DNA of 6,578 nucleotides, taken from contig CAJUFH010000088.1 in assembly GCA_910585755.1 (NCBI GenBank), positions 1-6,578 on the forward strand. Reading direction: 5' to 3'. Both the position numbers and the translations under genes were made by a program. The DNA comes from an uncultured Muribaculaceae bacterium (GTDB lineage Bacteria; Bacteroidota; Bacteroidia; Bacteroidales; Muribaculaceae). The notes under the pieces were generated by a model. It searched no databases, was not told where the DNA came from, and was given only the letters and a program-made list of their open reading frames with translations. Shown here piece after piece: positions 1-6,366 of this stretch (position 1 is its first letter; every line of letters starts with the position of its first letter).

Positions 1-414
1 GTATGACTCTGTCGGTTTGTGAGCCAACTTCGCCAGCATCCGCGTTATGATTATTCTTTGAAATTCTTTCATATTCTCTGTAGGTTTTACCAAAACAAAA
101 AAGAGCGACAGTCTGAACTTTTTCCTCATTTGCTTTCGTGGGTTCTGGTAAACCTTTTGCCCAAATAAGTAAAAAGCAGTCTGCGCCCTTATCGGGTACA
201 AACCTACCTTTCGACTTAACTATTTGGGGCTTTGAAATTTACCAGATTTACGAAAGCCAAATAATTCGTCTAAAAGTCGTTTGAAATATGTCTTGTTATC
301 TTATGTTTCTGTTTCTTGCTTAATTTTTTTAAGGTTCTTAATCCACAAAGTAAGCAATAATTTTTGAAACACGCAAGAGCATATCGCAGAACCGCTTGAA
401 AACACGTTGTCTAA
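1..414 (-). pseudogene. Possible decayed or unrecognised small-protein gene, partial at left edge
   Basis: I do not recognise this product. In the frame whose codons begin at positions 1, 4, 7 and so on, the minus strand from 414 to 1 has only two stops (TAA at 303-301, TAG at 222-220), giving open stretches of 37, 26 and 73 codons. A second minus frame is open from 238 to 2 (79 codons, no Met) and reads with protein-like composition, for example KGRFVPDKGADCFLL and KTYREYERISKNNHNADAGE. Joining the first frame (to about 223) to the second by one frameshift would give a chain of about 138 codons interrupted by one TAA. In the first frame an ATG at 129-127 opens 43 codons to the edge. No domain, signal peptide or clear translation start was found. 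Chance openness, a conserved repeat or a non-coding RNA remain alternatives. Confidence 0.2.
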
Positions 415-467
415 TCAGGCAAATCAGGTAATCAGGTATAACCCGGTATAATCAGGATATAATCTGG
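411..467. repeat. Six-unit degenerate array of 8-11 bp direct repeats
   Basis: Read on the plus strand, units ending in AATCAGG or a variant follow one another: CTAATCAGG (411-419), CAAATCAGG (420-428), TAATCAGG (429-436), TATAACCCGG (437-446), TATAATCAGG (447-456) and ATATAATCTGG (457-467). Four units carry AATCAGG exactly; the others are ACCCGG and AATCTGG. The spacing is irregular at 8-11 bp, so this is not a strict helical-phase operator array. It lies directly upstream of the open minus-strand frame at 1-414. It could be a small tandem repeat or clustered protein-binding sites; the sequence does not decide. Confidence 0.6.
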
Positions 468-684
468 TTCCATTATCATCTCTTCTCATTGCCTTGTATT
501 TGATTATGCGTAATTATACCGGTCAAATGCGGATTTGTTAAACTTGAAATGTTAAAATTTTCACCGTAGACAAAAAACTTTTCAGCTCAAAACAAAATTA
601 TGCGCCAGCAATAATAGCAACCTGTAAACCCCAACAAACTAATAGGTAACAGATATTGGCGAATAGGAATAGGTGTGTTATAAT

Positions 685-726
685 AACGAACGGCGCGGTA
701 TCGGGAGGGATACCGCGCCGTTCGTT
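685..726 (-). terminator. Intrinsic terminator downstream of lpxA, possibly bidirectional
   Basis: A perfect inverted repeat has 18-bp arms (AACGAACGGCGCGGTATC at 685-702 and its reverse complement at 709-726) around a 6-nt loop. It starts 25 nt past the lpxA stop codon, where an operon terminator would be expected. Read on the minus strand the stem ends in GTT followed by ATTATAA, an imperfect T tract. Read on the plus strand it ends in GTTTTATT, a slightly better tract, so it might also stop transcription coming from the left. No other gene lies between it and lpxA. Confidence 0.8.
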
Positions 727-751
727 TTATTGAGGGGGGAATGGCCGGGGG

Positions 752-1528
752 TTAGACGTAGCCGCGGACGATGCCGCGCTTGGAGTTGCGGATGAACTCG
801 ATGATTTCGTCACGCTCGCGGGTCGCGGGGAGCTCGGCCTCGATGCGGTCGACGGCGTCGGAGACGTTCAGACGCGACAGGTAGAGGTAACGGTAGATTT
901 CCTGGATGTCGCGAATCTGGTCGTTGGTGAAATTGCGGCGGCGCAGGCCGATGGAGTTGACGCCGGTGTAGGCGATGGGGTCGCGGCCTGCCTTGACGAA
1001 GGGGGGGATGTCCTTGTTGACGCGCGAGCCACCCTGGAGCATCACGTGGGAGCCGATGTGGCAGAACTGGTGGATCAGCGAGCCGCCGCCGATGACGGCG
1101 AAGTCGTCAATCTGGACCTCGCCGGCGACCTGCGTGGCGTTCGACATGATCACGTTGTTGCCGATCTGGCAGTCGTGGGCGACGTGGGAGTATGCCATGA
1201 TCAGGCAGTTGCTGCCGACGATGGTGTGCCCCTTGGAGGCTGTGCCGCGGTTCACGGTGACGCACTCGCGGATGGTCGTGTTGTCGCCGATGATGGCGAC
1301 CGTCTCCTCACCCTTGAACTTCAGGTCCTGGGGGATGCCTGAGATGACGGCGCCGGGGAAAATCTTGCATCCCTTGCCGATGCGCGCTCCCTCCATGATG
1401 GTGCAGTTGGAGCTGATATGGGTTCCCTCGCCGATTTCCACGTTCTGGTCAATCGTCACGAAGGGGTCGATGACTACCGAGGGGTGGATTTTTGCGGCGG
1501 GGTGTATGTAGGCGAATGGCTGTTTCAT
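752..1528 (-). CDS. lpxA: Acyl-ACP--UDP-N-acetylglucosamine O-acyltransferase (LpxA)
   Basis: Cytoplasmic enzyme that transfers a 3-hydroxyacyl chain from ACP to the 3-OH of UDP-GlcNAc, the first step of lipid A synthesis. The 258-residue protein is close to the 262 of the E. coli enzyme. Residues about 8-185 are left-handed beta-helix hexapeptide repeats, followed by a helical C-terminal part (about 200-258). By hand alignment to E. coli LpxA, the catalytic base H125 corresponds to H118 in HVAHDC, H122 to H115, and H160 to H153 in IHQFC. The acyl-length ruler G173 corresponds to G166, consistent with a long chain. One difference is that E. coli H144 is replaced by E137 in QVAGEV. The gene is last in the operon, 18 nt after lpxC-fabZ, with a strong hairpin 25 nt past the stop. 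No Shine-Dalgarno is visible; the ATG is chosen because the helix repeats begin just after it. The family assignment is very secure. Confidence 0.97.
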   Translation of the reverse strand: MKQPFAYIHPAAKIHPSVVIDPFVTIDQNVEIGEGTHISSNCTIMEGARIGKGCKIFPGAVISGIPQDLKFKGEETVAIIGDNTTIRECVTVNRGTASKGHTIVGSNCLIMAYSHVAHDCQIGNNVIMSNATQVAGEVQIDDFAVIGGGSLIHQFCHIGSHVMLQGGSRVNKDIPPFVKAGRDPIAYTGVNSIGLRRRNFTNDQIRDIQEIYRYLYLSRLNVSDAVDRIEAELPATRERDEIIEFIRNSKRGIVRGYV

Positions 1529-1546
1529 AGTGGTCTGGGGGAGGGA

Positions 1547-2929
1547 TTATTTGTTTTTGATAATCTGCGCCATAAACTCGCACTCGCAGACTACCTTGTC
1601 GGCGACGAAGGCTACGCCTTTCATCATCGCGCATCCGCGGCGCAGCGGCGACATGAAGGAGACGTGGAAGATGAGCGTGTCGCCGGGGACGACTTTCTGG
1701 CGGAACTTCACGTTGTCGATTTTCATGAAGTAGGTCGAATATTTCTCCGGTTCGTCGACCGTGCCGAGCACCAGCAGGCCGCCGGTCTGCGCCATGGCCT
1801 CTACCAGGAGCACGCCGGGCATGACGGGTTCCTGCGGGAAGTGGCCCATGAAGAAAGGCTCGTTGCCGGTGACGTTCTTGATGCCGACGATATAGGAGTC
1901 GCTCTTGTCGATAATCTTGTCGACCAGGAGGAAGGGGTAGCGGTGGGGGAGGTGCTGGCGGATCTGGTTGATGTCCATCAGCGGCTCGACGCTCGGGTTG
2001 TAGACCGGGGCCTGGAGCTCCTGGCGCTGGATTTCCTTGCGTACCTGCTTGGCGAAGGTGGTGTTGATCTTGTGGCCGGGACGGCAGGCGATGATGCGCC
2101 CCTTGAGGGGACGGCCGATCAGGGCGATGTCGCCCATGACGTCGAGGAGCTTGTGGCGCGCCGGCTCGTTCTCAAATTCGAGTGGGCGGTTGTTGATGTA
2201 TCCGAAGTCGGTGATTTTCTTGCGCTCGCAACCCATCGTGTCGGAGATGTGGTCGAGCTGCTCCTGTGTCATCTCGCGGTCGTAGATGACGATCGCGTTG
2301 TCGAGGTCGCCCCCCTTGATGAGGTTGGCCTTCACCAGCGGCTCGATTTCGCGAACGAAGACGAAGGTGCGGCTCGACGCGATTTCCTTCTGGAAGTCGG
2401 CGACGTTCTCCAGGCGCGCGAACTGGTTGGACAGCACGGGGGAGTCGTAAGAAATCATGACGTCGATTGAGAAGTCGTTGTCGGGGAGCACGGTCAGGTG
2501 GGCGCCGGTATGCTCGTCGCGCACTTCGATTTTGTGCTTGACAACGTAGTAGTTCTTGTCGATAGTCTGCTCGGCGAGGCCGACGGCTTCGATTTTCTGG
2601 CAGTACTCGCGGGCGGAGCCGTCGAGAATCGGCATTTCGGGAGCGTTGAGCTTAATCAGGGCGTTGTCGATACCGGCGGCGTAGAGGGCGGCGAGGGCGT
2701 GCTCGATAGTCGAGATGCGGACGTCGCCGCGGGCGATGGTGGTGCCGCGGGAGGTGTCGACGACGTTTTCAGCCAGTGCGTCGATCACCGGTTCGCCGGG
2801 GAGGTCGACGCGCTGGAACTTGTAGCCGTGGTTTTCGGGAGCGGGGAGGAATTCGGCTTCGATTTCGAGGCCGGTATGCAGACCTTTGCCTTTGACGGAA
2901 AACTGTCCGTTGAGTGTCTGTTGTTTCAT
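1547..2929 (-). CDS. lpxC-fabZ: Bifunctional UDP-3-O-acyl-GlcNAc deacetylase / 3-hydroxyacyl-ACP dehydratase (LpxC-FabZ fusion)
   Basis: A 460-residue fusion of two cytoplasmic enzymes. Residues about 1-305 are LpxC, the zinc deacetylase that commits UDP-3-O-acyl-GlcNAc to lipid A. The N-terminal GKGLHTG (14-20), the IEHALAAL motif with likely general base E76 and zinc ligand H77, LDGSAREY (102-109), RHKLLDVMGD with zinc ligands H259 and D263, and the GHKINT histidine H286 are all present. Residues about 318-460 are FabZ, which dehydrates 3-hydroxyacyl-ACP to trans-2-enoyl-ACP in fatty acid elongation. It has the LPHRYPFLLVD opening (about 327-337) and the hot-dog-fold active site GHFPQEPVMPG with H363 and E377. 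The junction (about 305-318) has no stop or internal start, so the fusion is real in sequence. This architecture is known in Bacteroidota. Fusing the two puts the lipid A committed step and the competing use of hydroxyacyl-ACP in one polypeptide; coordinated control is an inference. Confidence 0.97.
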   Translation of the reverse strand: MKQQTLNGQFSVKGKGLHTGLEIEAEFLPAPENHGYKFQRVDLPGEPVIDALAENVVDTSRGTTIARGDVRISTIEHALAALYAAGIDNALIKLNAPEMPILDGSAREYCQKIEAVGLAEQTIDKNYYVVKHKIEVRDEHTGAHLTVLPDNDFSIDVMISYDSPVLSNQFARLENVADFQKEIASSRTFVFVREIEPLVKANLIKGGDLDNAIVIYDREMTQEQLDHISDTMGCERKKITDFGYINNRPLEFENEPARHKLLDVMGDIALIGRPLKGRIIACRPGHKINTTFAKQVRKEIQRQELQAPVYNPSVEPLMDINQIRQHLPHRYPFLLVDKIIDKSDSYIVGIKNVTGNEPFFMGHFPQEPVMPGVLLVEAMAQTGGLLVLGTVDEPEKYSTYFMKIDNVKFRQKVVPGDTLIFHVSFMSPLRRGCAMMKGVAFVADKVVCECEFMAQIIKNK

Positions 2930-2971
2930 TCTATGTTGTGATAATGATGATATTCGGTGAGGGGCAGGGGG

Positions 2972-4009
2972 TTACTCGGCGGCGGAGAGTTTTGCGACGG
3001 CCTGCTCGAGCTGCTGCAGGCGGCGCATCAGGTCGGGGAGGTTCTTCTGCGCGACCACCATCCGGGCGAAGTTAGGGGCCGGGATGGCGGGGGAGCCCAT
3101 CATGCGCTTGTCGGAGGGGATGCTGTTGGGCACTCCCGACTGGGCACCGAGCTGCACGTTGTCGCCGACGGTGATGTGGCCGGCGAGGCCGACCTGGCCG
3201 CCGAACATACAGCGGCTGCCGACGTGGGTGGAGCCGGCTATTCCGACCTGTGCTGCCATGACGGTCTGCTCCCCGATGGTGCAGTTGTGGGCTACCTGGA
3301 TCAGGTTGTCAAGCTTCGTGCCGCGGCCGACGCGGGTCGAGCCCATCATAGCGCGGTCAATGGTTGTGTTCGCGCCGATTTCGACGTCATCCTCCAGGAC
3401 CACGTTGCCGAGCTGGGGAATCTTTTCGTAGCCGTTCTCCGTCGGGGCGAAACCGAAGCCGTCGGCTCCGATCACGGCGCCGGAATGGATGATGCAGCGC
3501 TCGCCGATGACGCAGCCGTGGTAGACCGAGGCGTTAGGCTTGACGATGCTTCCTGCACCGACCTTCACACCGTCGCCGATATAGGCTCCGGGGAAAATCT
3601 TCACCCCGGGGGCGAGCTTAGCTCCCTTGCCGACATAGGCGAACGCGCCGATATACGCGTCAACCGGGACCTCCACGCCTTCGGCGATGAAGCATGGCTG
3701 CTCCACTCCGACGGGATTCGGCTCGAGCATTTTCGAGGCCATCTGCATCAGGGATGCTACGGTCGCGTACGGGTCGTCGACGCGTATGAGCGTGCATTTT
3801 AGCGGCTTCTCGGGGGAGAAGTCGCGGCTGACGAGGACGGCCGACGATTCGGTGTCGTAGATGAAATGGGTATATTTGGGGTTGGCCAGGAAAGAGATGG
3901 CACCAGTGTGTCCCTCTTCTATTTTGGCGAACGAGTCGATAATAATGTCGCCGTTACCTTCAACGGAACCTCCGCAGAGGGAGGCAATCTGGTTTACGGA
4001 AAATTGCAT
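2972..4009 (-). CDS. lpxD: UDP-3-O-acylglucosamine N-acyltransferase (LpxD)
   Basis: Cytoplasmic acyltransferase that adds the N-linked 3-hydroxyacyl chain to the glucosamine freed by LpxC, the third step of lipid A synthesis. It has 345 residues against about 341 in E. coli. Residues 1 to about 100 form the uridine-binding domain, with FLANPKY at 40-46. Residues about 105-300 are left-handed beta-helix hexapeptide repeats. The C-terminus (about 313-345) is a helical tail with LMRRLQQLEQAVAKL. Family motifs include GADGFGFAP (181-189), the catalytic histidine H241 in NLIQVAHN, SGVPNSIP (291-298) and GSPAIP (305-310). It is the first lipid A gene of the minus-strand operon, 42 nt upstream of lpxC-fabZ. 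The start fits the usual N-terminus of the family; no Shine-Dalgarno is visible. Two imperfect hairpins lie 57-142 nt upstream of its ATG. Confidence 0.97.
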   Translation of the reverse strand: MQFSVNQIASLCGGSVEGNGDIIIDSFAKIEEGHTGAISFLANPKYTHFIYDTESSAVLVSRDFSPEKPLKCTLIRVDDPYATVASLMQMASKMLEPNPVGVEQPCFIAEGVEVPVDAYIGAFAYVGKGAKLAPGVKIFPGAYIGDGVKVGAGSIVKPNASVYHGCVIGERCIIHSGAVIGADGFGFAPTENGYEKIPQLGNVVLEDDVEIGANTTIDRAMMGSTRVGRGTKLDNLIQVAHNCTIGEQTVMAAQVGIAGSTHVGSRCMFGGQVGLAGHITVGDNVQLGAQSGVPNSIPSDKRMMGSPAIPAPNFARMVVAQKNLPDLMRRLQQLEQAVAKLSAAE

Positions 4010-4065
4010 CAGTTTCGATTTGTTACCCGCGGGGCCGTCAGAGAGGCGGTCAGGCGGCTATTTTA

Positions 4066-4099
4066 AGAATCTTTAAGCGCACTATATCGCTAAGATTCT
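4066..4099. repeat. Bulged inverted repeat upstream of lpxD
   Basis: Arms AGAATCTT (4066-4073) and AAGATTCT (4092-4099) pair perfectly. After a 2-nt bulge (4074-4075), AGCG (4076-4079) pairs with CGCT (4088-4091) around an 8-nt loop. This gives a 12-bp stem with one bulge, 57-90 nt upstream of the lpxD start. No T tract follows on either strand, so it is not an evident terminator. It could be an operator dyad or a structure in the lpxD leader RNA. Confidence 0.5.
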
Positions 4100-4110
4100 G
4101 CAAAGTTCGC

Positions 4111-4151
4111 GAAATTTTTCGGAATATGCTCCATATTTGCCGAAAAACTTC
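4111..4151. repeat. Long imperfect inverted repeat upstream of lpxD
   Basis: TTTTTCGG (4115-4122) pairs with CCGAAAAA (4140-4147), and AATATG (4123-4128) with CATATT (4132-4137), around a 3-nt loop CTC with a 2-nt bulge (4138-4139). Beyond one mismatch, GAA (4111-4113) pairs with TTC (4149-4151). The total is about 17 bp. It starts 11 nt beyond the previous hairpin, and neither is followed by a T tract. A role as a regulator site or leader structure for lpxD, or in the pulA promoter region, is inference. Confidence 0.5.
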
Positions 4152-4284
4152 ACATCGCGGGGATTTCTGCGCGGAAACATCGCTTTTTCAGGGGGCGCCA
4201 ACGCTGCTCCCGGCAATAAAAGGGCGTTATTTTCCGTTATAAACATATATCTTACTTGCATAAAAAGAACAGAAACCTTAACCA

Positions 4285-6366
4285 ATGAAAAGACTGATGA
4301 TCGACCTTTGCGCCGGCACGCTCTTCGCCTCTGCGGCGCTCTGCGGGGCCGCTCCTGCAAAAGCGGCGGAGAACGGCGGCTATGACGCCCGCTTCGCGGC
4401 ATTTCCCCATTACGAGGGTGACGACCTCGGACTGACAATCACACCGCAGGGCGCGGCGCGTTTCCGTCTCTGGTCGCCGGAGGCGGCGCAGGTGAAGCTG
4501 CGGCTGTATAAGAATGGCCGCGGGGGTGAGCCGCTGCGCACTATTGATATGCGGCGAGCCGAGAACGGTACCTGGACCGCCGAAATCAACCCCGCGCCGA
4601 TGGGGCAGTACTATACTTTCCAGGTGCTTCACGACGGCAAATGGCTCGACGAGACCCCGGGGGTCTGGGCCAAGGCTGTAGGAGTCAACGGCGGCCGCGC
4701 CGCGATTATAGATTTCGCGGGGACCGATCCGGAGGGCTGGAAGGATGACAAGGGTCCGAAAATCGACAATATAACCGACGCGGTGCTCTACGAGATGCAC
4801 CACCGCGATTTCTCCATCCACCCCTCGTCGGGGATTGCCAACAAGGGTAAGTTCCTGGCTCTTACGGAGGAGGGAACGGTTACGCCGCTCGGCGACAAGA
4901 CTGGAATCGACCACCTCAAGGAGCTGGGCGTGACCCACGTGCATATCCTTCCGAGCTATGACTTCAACAGTGTCGACGAGACGCAGCTCCCTTCCAACGG
5001 GTACAACTGGGGGTACGACCCGCAGAACTACAACGCGCCGGAGGGTTCCTATTCGACCAATCCGAACGATCCGGCTGTCCGCGTCAACGAGATGAAGCGG
5101 ATGGTGAAGGCGCTCCATGACGCCGGAATCGGGGTTGTTATGGATGTTGTCTACAACCATACGGCTCAGAACGACGACAGCAATTTCTCGCTGACGGCTC
5201 CGGGGTATTATTACCGCCACCGCGCCGACGGCTCCTATTCGGACGCTTCGGGATGCGGCAACGAGACGGCTTCCGACCGCCCGCAGGTGGCCGACTATAT
5301 TGTCAATTCCGTCAAATACTGGGCGAAGGAGTACCATATCGATGGTTTCCGCTTCGACCTTATGGCGATACACGACACGGAGACGATGAACCGCGTGGCC
5401 CGCGAGCTGAAGGAAATCAATCCTTCGATTTTTGTCTATGGCGAGGGCTGGACAGCGGGTGATTCGCCGCTTCCCGCCGAGCGTCGGGCGCTGAAAGAGA
5501 ATGTAGCCAAGATGGATGGAATCGCGGTGTTCTCCGACGACATCCGCGACGCGGTCAAGGGACATTATTCCGATGCTGCCGACCGCGGGTTCGCCACGGG
5601 GAAGCCGGGCAACGAGGAGACGGTTAAAATCGGCATTGTCGGGGCTACGGCCCATCCGCAGGTCGATTACTCGAAGGGGAACAACTCCAAGTTTCCCTAT
5701 GCGGCCTCTCCGGCGATGGTTGTCAACTATGTGAGCTGCCACGACGACCTGACTCTTACCGACAAGCTCGCCAAGTCGATGGCGGGGAGCACGCCGGAGG
5801 AGCGGCAGCGCGCAGCGCGGCTTGCCCAGACGATTGTGTTTACCTCGCAGGGGACGCCGTTCATGTTCGCCGGTGAGGAGGTTTTCCGCGACAAGAAGGG
5901 GGTTCACAATTCCTACAAGTCGCCGGACAGCGTCAACGCTATCGACTGGACGCTCAAGCACGCCAACGCGGAGCAGTTCGCCTACTACAAGGAGCTGATC
6001 GCGCTTCGCAAGGCGCATCCTGCGTTCCGCATGACTGACGCGGCGGAGGTCGCGCGCCATTTGCGATTCGAGAAGGTCAAGGGGGACAATCTGATTGCCT
6101 ACCAGCTTCTCGACAACGCCAATGGTGATGATTGGAAGAGCATCTTCCTCGCGTTCAACGGGGCGGCCTCCGGGCAGAGCGTCAAGCTCCCCAAGGGGGA
6201 GTGGCTCGTCGTCGCCTACGACGGGAAGCTCAGCCACGAGGGGCTGACTTCCGCTCCCGGTCTCGACGGGGTTGTTTCCGCCGAGGGTGAGCCGGTCGTT
6301 ATCAAGGGGGGCCGGACTATCGAGGTTCCCGCCACGAGCGCCTTCATCGCGGCCAGGCTCAGATAA
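4285..6366 (+). CDS. pulA: Secreted type I pullulanase (GH13, alpha-1,6-glucan debranching)
   Basis: Hydrolyses alpha-1,6 branch points in pullulan, glycogen or starch fragments. The 693-residue precursor starts with a signal peptide: a basic KR start, a hydrophobic stretch to about residue 23, and probable signal peptidase I cleavage after A27 (APAKA). C20 lacks a proper lipobox, so a lipoprotein is less likely. Residues about 45-120 look like a CBM48 domain (RFRLWSPEAAQVKLRLY). The GH13 barrel follows, with the type I pullulanase signature YNWGYDP at 240-246. Conserved regions are DVVYNH (287-292), GFRFDLM with nucleophile D358, YGEGW with acid/base E387, and SCHDD with D487. A beta-sandwich C-domain occupies about 595-693. 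Bacteroidota often have a chromosomal pullulanase outside the Sus starch locus; no SusC/SusD gene lies in this window. It is divergent from lpxD by 275 nt. Periplasmic rather than surface location is inferred from the signal type. The exact preferred glucan cannot be told. Confidence 0.95.
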   Translation: MKRLMIDLCAGTLFASAALCGAAPAKAAENGGYDARFAAFPHYEGDDLGLTITPQGAARFRLWSPEAAQVKLRLYKNGRGGEPLRTIDMRRAENGTWTAEINPAPMGQYYTFQVLHDGKWLDETPGVWAKAVGVNGGRAAIIDFAGTDPEGWKDDKGPKIDNITDAVLYEMHHRDFSIHPSSGIANKGKFLALTEEGTVTPLGDKTGIDHLKELGVTHVHILPSYDFNSVDETQLPSNGYNWGYDPQNYNAPEGSYSTNPNDPAVRVNEMKRMVKALHDAGIGVVMDVVYNHTAQNDDSNFSLTAPGYYYRHRADGSYSDASGCGNETASDRPQVADYIVNSVKYWAKEYHIDGFRFDLMAIHDTETMNRVARELKEINPSIFVYGEGWTAGDSPLPAERRALKENVAKMDGIAVFSDDIRDAVKGHYSDAADRGFATGKPGNEETVKIGIVGATAHPQVDYSKGNNSKFPYAASPAMVVNYVSCHDDLTLTDKLAKSMAGSTPEERQRAARLAQTIVFTSQGTPFMFAGEEVFRDKKGVHNSYKSPDSVNAIDWTLKHANAEQFAYYKELIALRKAHPAFRMTDAAEVARHLRFEKVKGDNLIAYQLLDNANGDDWKSIFLAFNGAASGQSVKLPKGEWLVVAYDGKLSHEGLTSAPGLDGVVSAEGEPVVIKGGRTIEVPATSAFIAARLR

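Larger units (their letters stand above)
1..684. other. AT-rich region without a confident gene
   Basis: A hand count of 1-660 gives about 36% G+C, far below the neighbouring lpx genes. No tRNA, rRNA or complete gene was recognised. It holds a possibly decayed minus-strand reading frame at 1-414 and a short-repeat array at 411-467, listed separately. From 468 to 684 I see no coding signal. One exact match to the Bacteroides -7 consensus (TAATTTTG, minus strand, 600-593) is present, but without a well-placed TTTG -33 box, so a promoter there is only a weak possibility. The composition could reflect acquired DNA or simply a long non-coding region. Confidence 0.6.
4010..4284. promoter_or_regulatory. 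Divergent intergenic region between lpxD and pulA
   Basis: These 275 nt must hold the pulA promoter, and also one for the lpx operon unless that is transcribed from a more distant site. No full match to the Bacteroidota pair TTTG / TAnnTTTG was found on either strand. On the plus side the nearest are CATATTTG at 4132-4139 and the AT-rich stretch at 4228-4258, both weak. The last 45 nt before pulA are A-rich with no Shine-Dalgarno, as is usual in this phylum. The half next to lpxD contains two imperfect hairpins, listed separately. Confidence 0.5.

Noticed and set aside
7..168. Plus-strand open frame ending in TAA at 166-168
   Set aside because: It has no ATG near its start, lies opposite the open minus-strand frames in the same register, and shows no motif.
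338..360. DnaA-box-like TTAATCCACA and possible replication origin in AT-rich DNA
   Set aside because: It has an extra base relative to TTATNCACA, and there is no second box and no dnaA or dnaN gene nearby.
411..467. CRISPR array
   Set aside because: The repeats are only 8-11 bp and contiguous, without spacers of uniform length.
1418..2470. 350-codon plus-strand open frame across lpxA and lpxC-fabZ
   Set aside because: It spans two clear genes on the opposite strand and its Asp/Val/His-rich translation is typical of antisense shadow.
2957..3802. 281-codon plus-strand open frame opposite lpxD
   Set aside because: It is an antisense shadow of lpxD; the low-complexity composition reflects the hexapeptide repeat codons.
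4304..4347. Lipoprotein signal for the pullulanase via Cys9 or Cys20
   Set aside because: Cys20 follows Ala-Ala-Leu, not a lipobox ending in Gly/Ala/Ser before Cys, and Cys9 is too close to the N-terminus. A signal peptidase I site after APAKA fits better.
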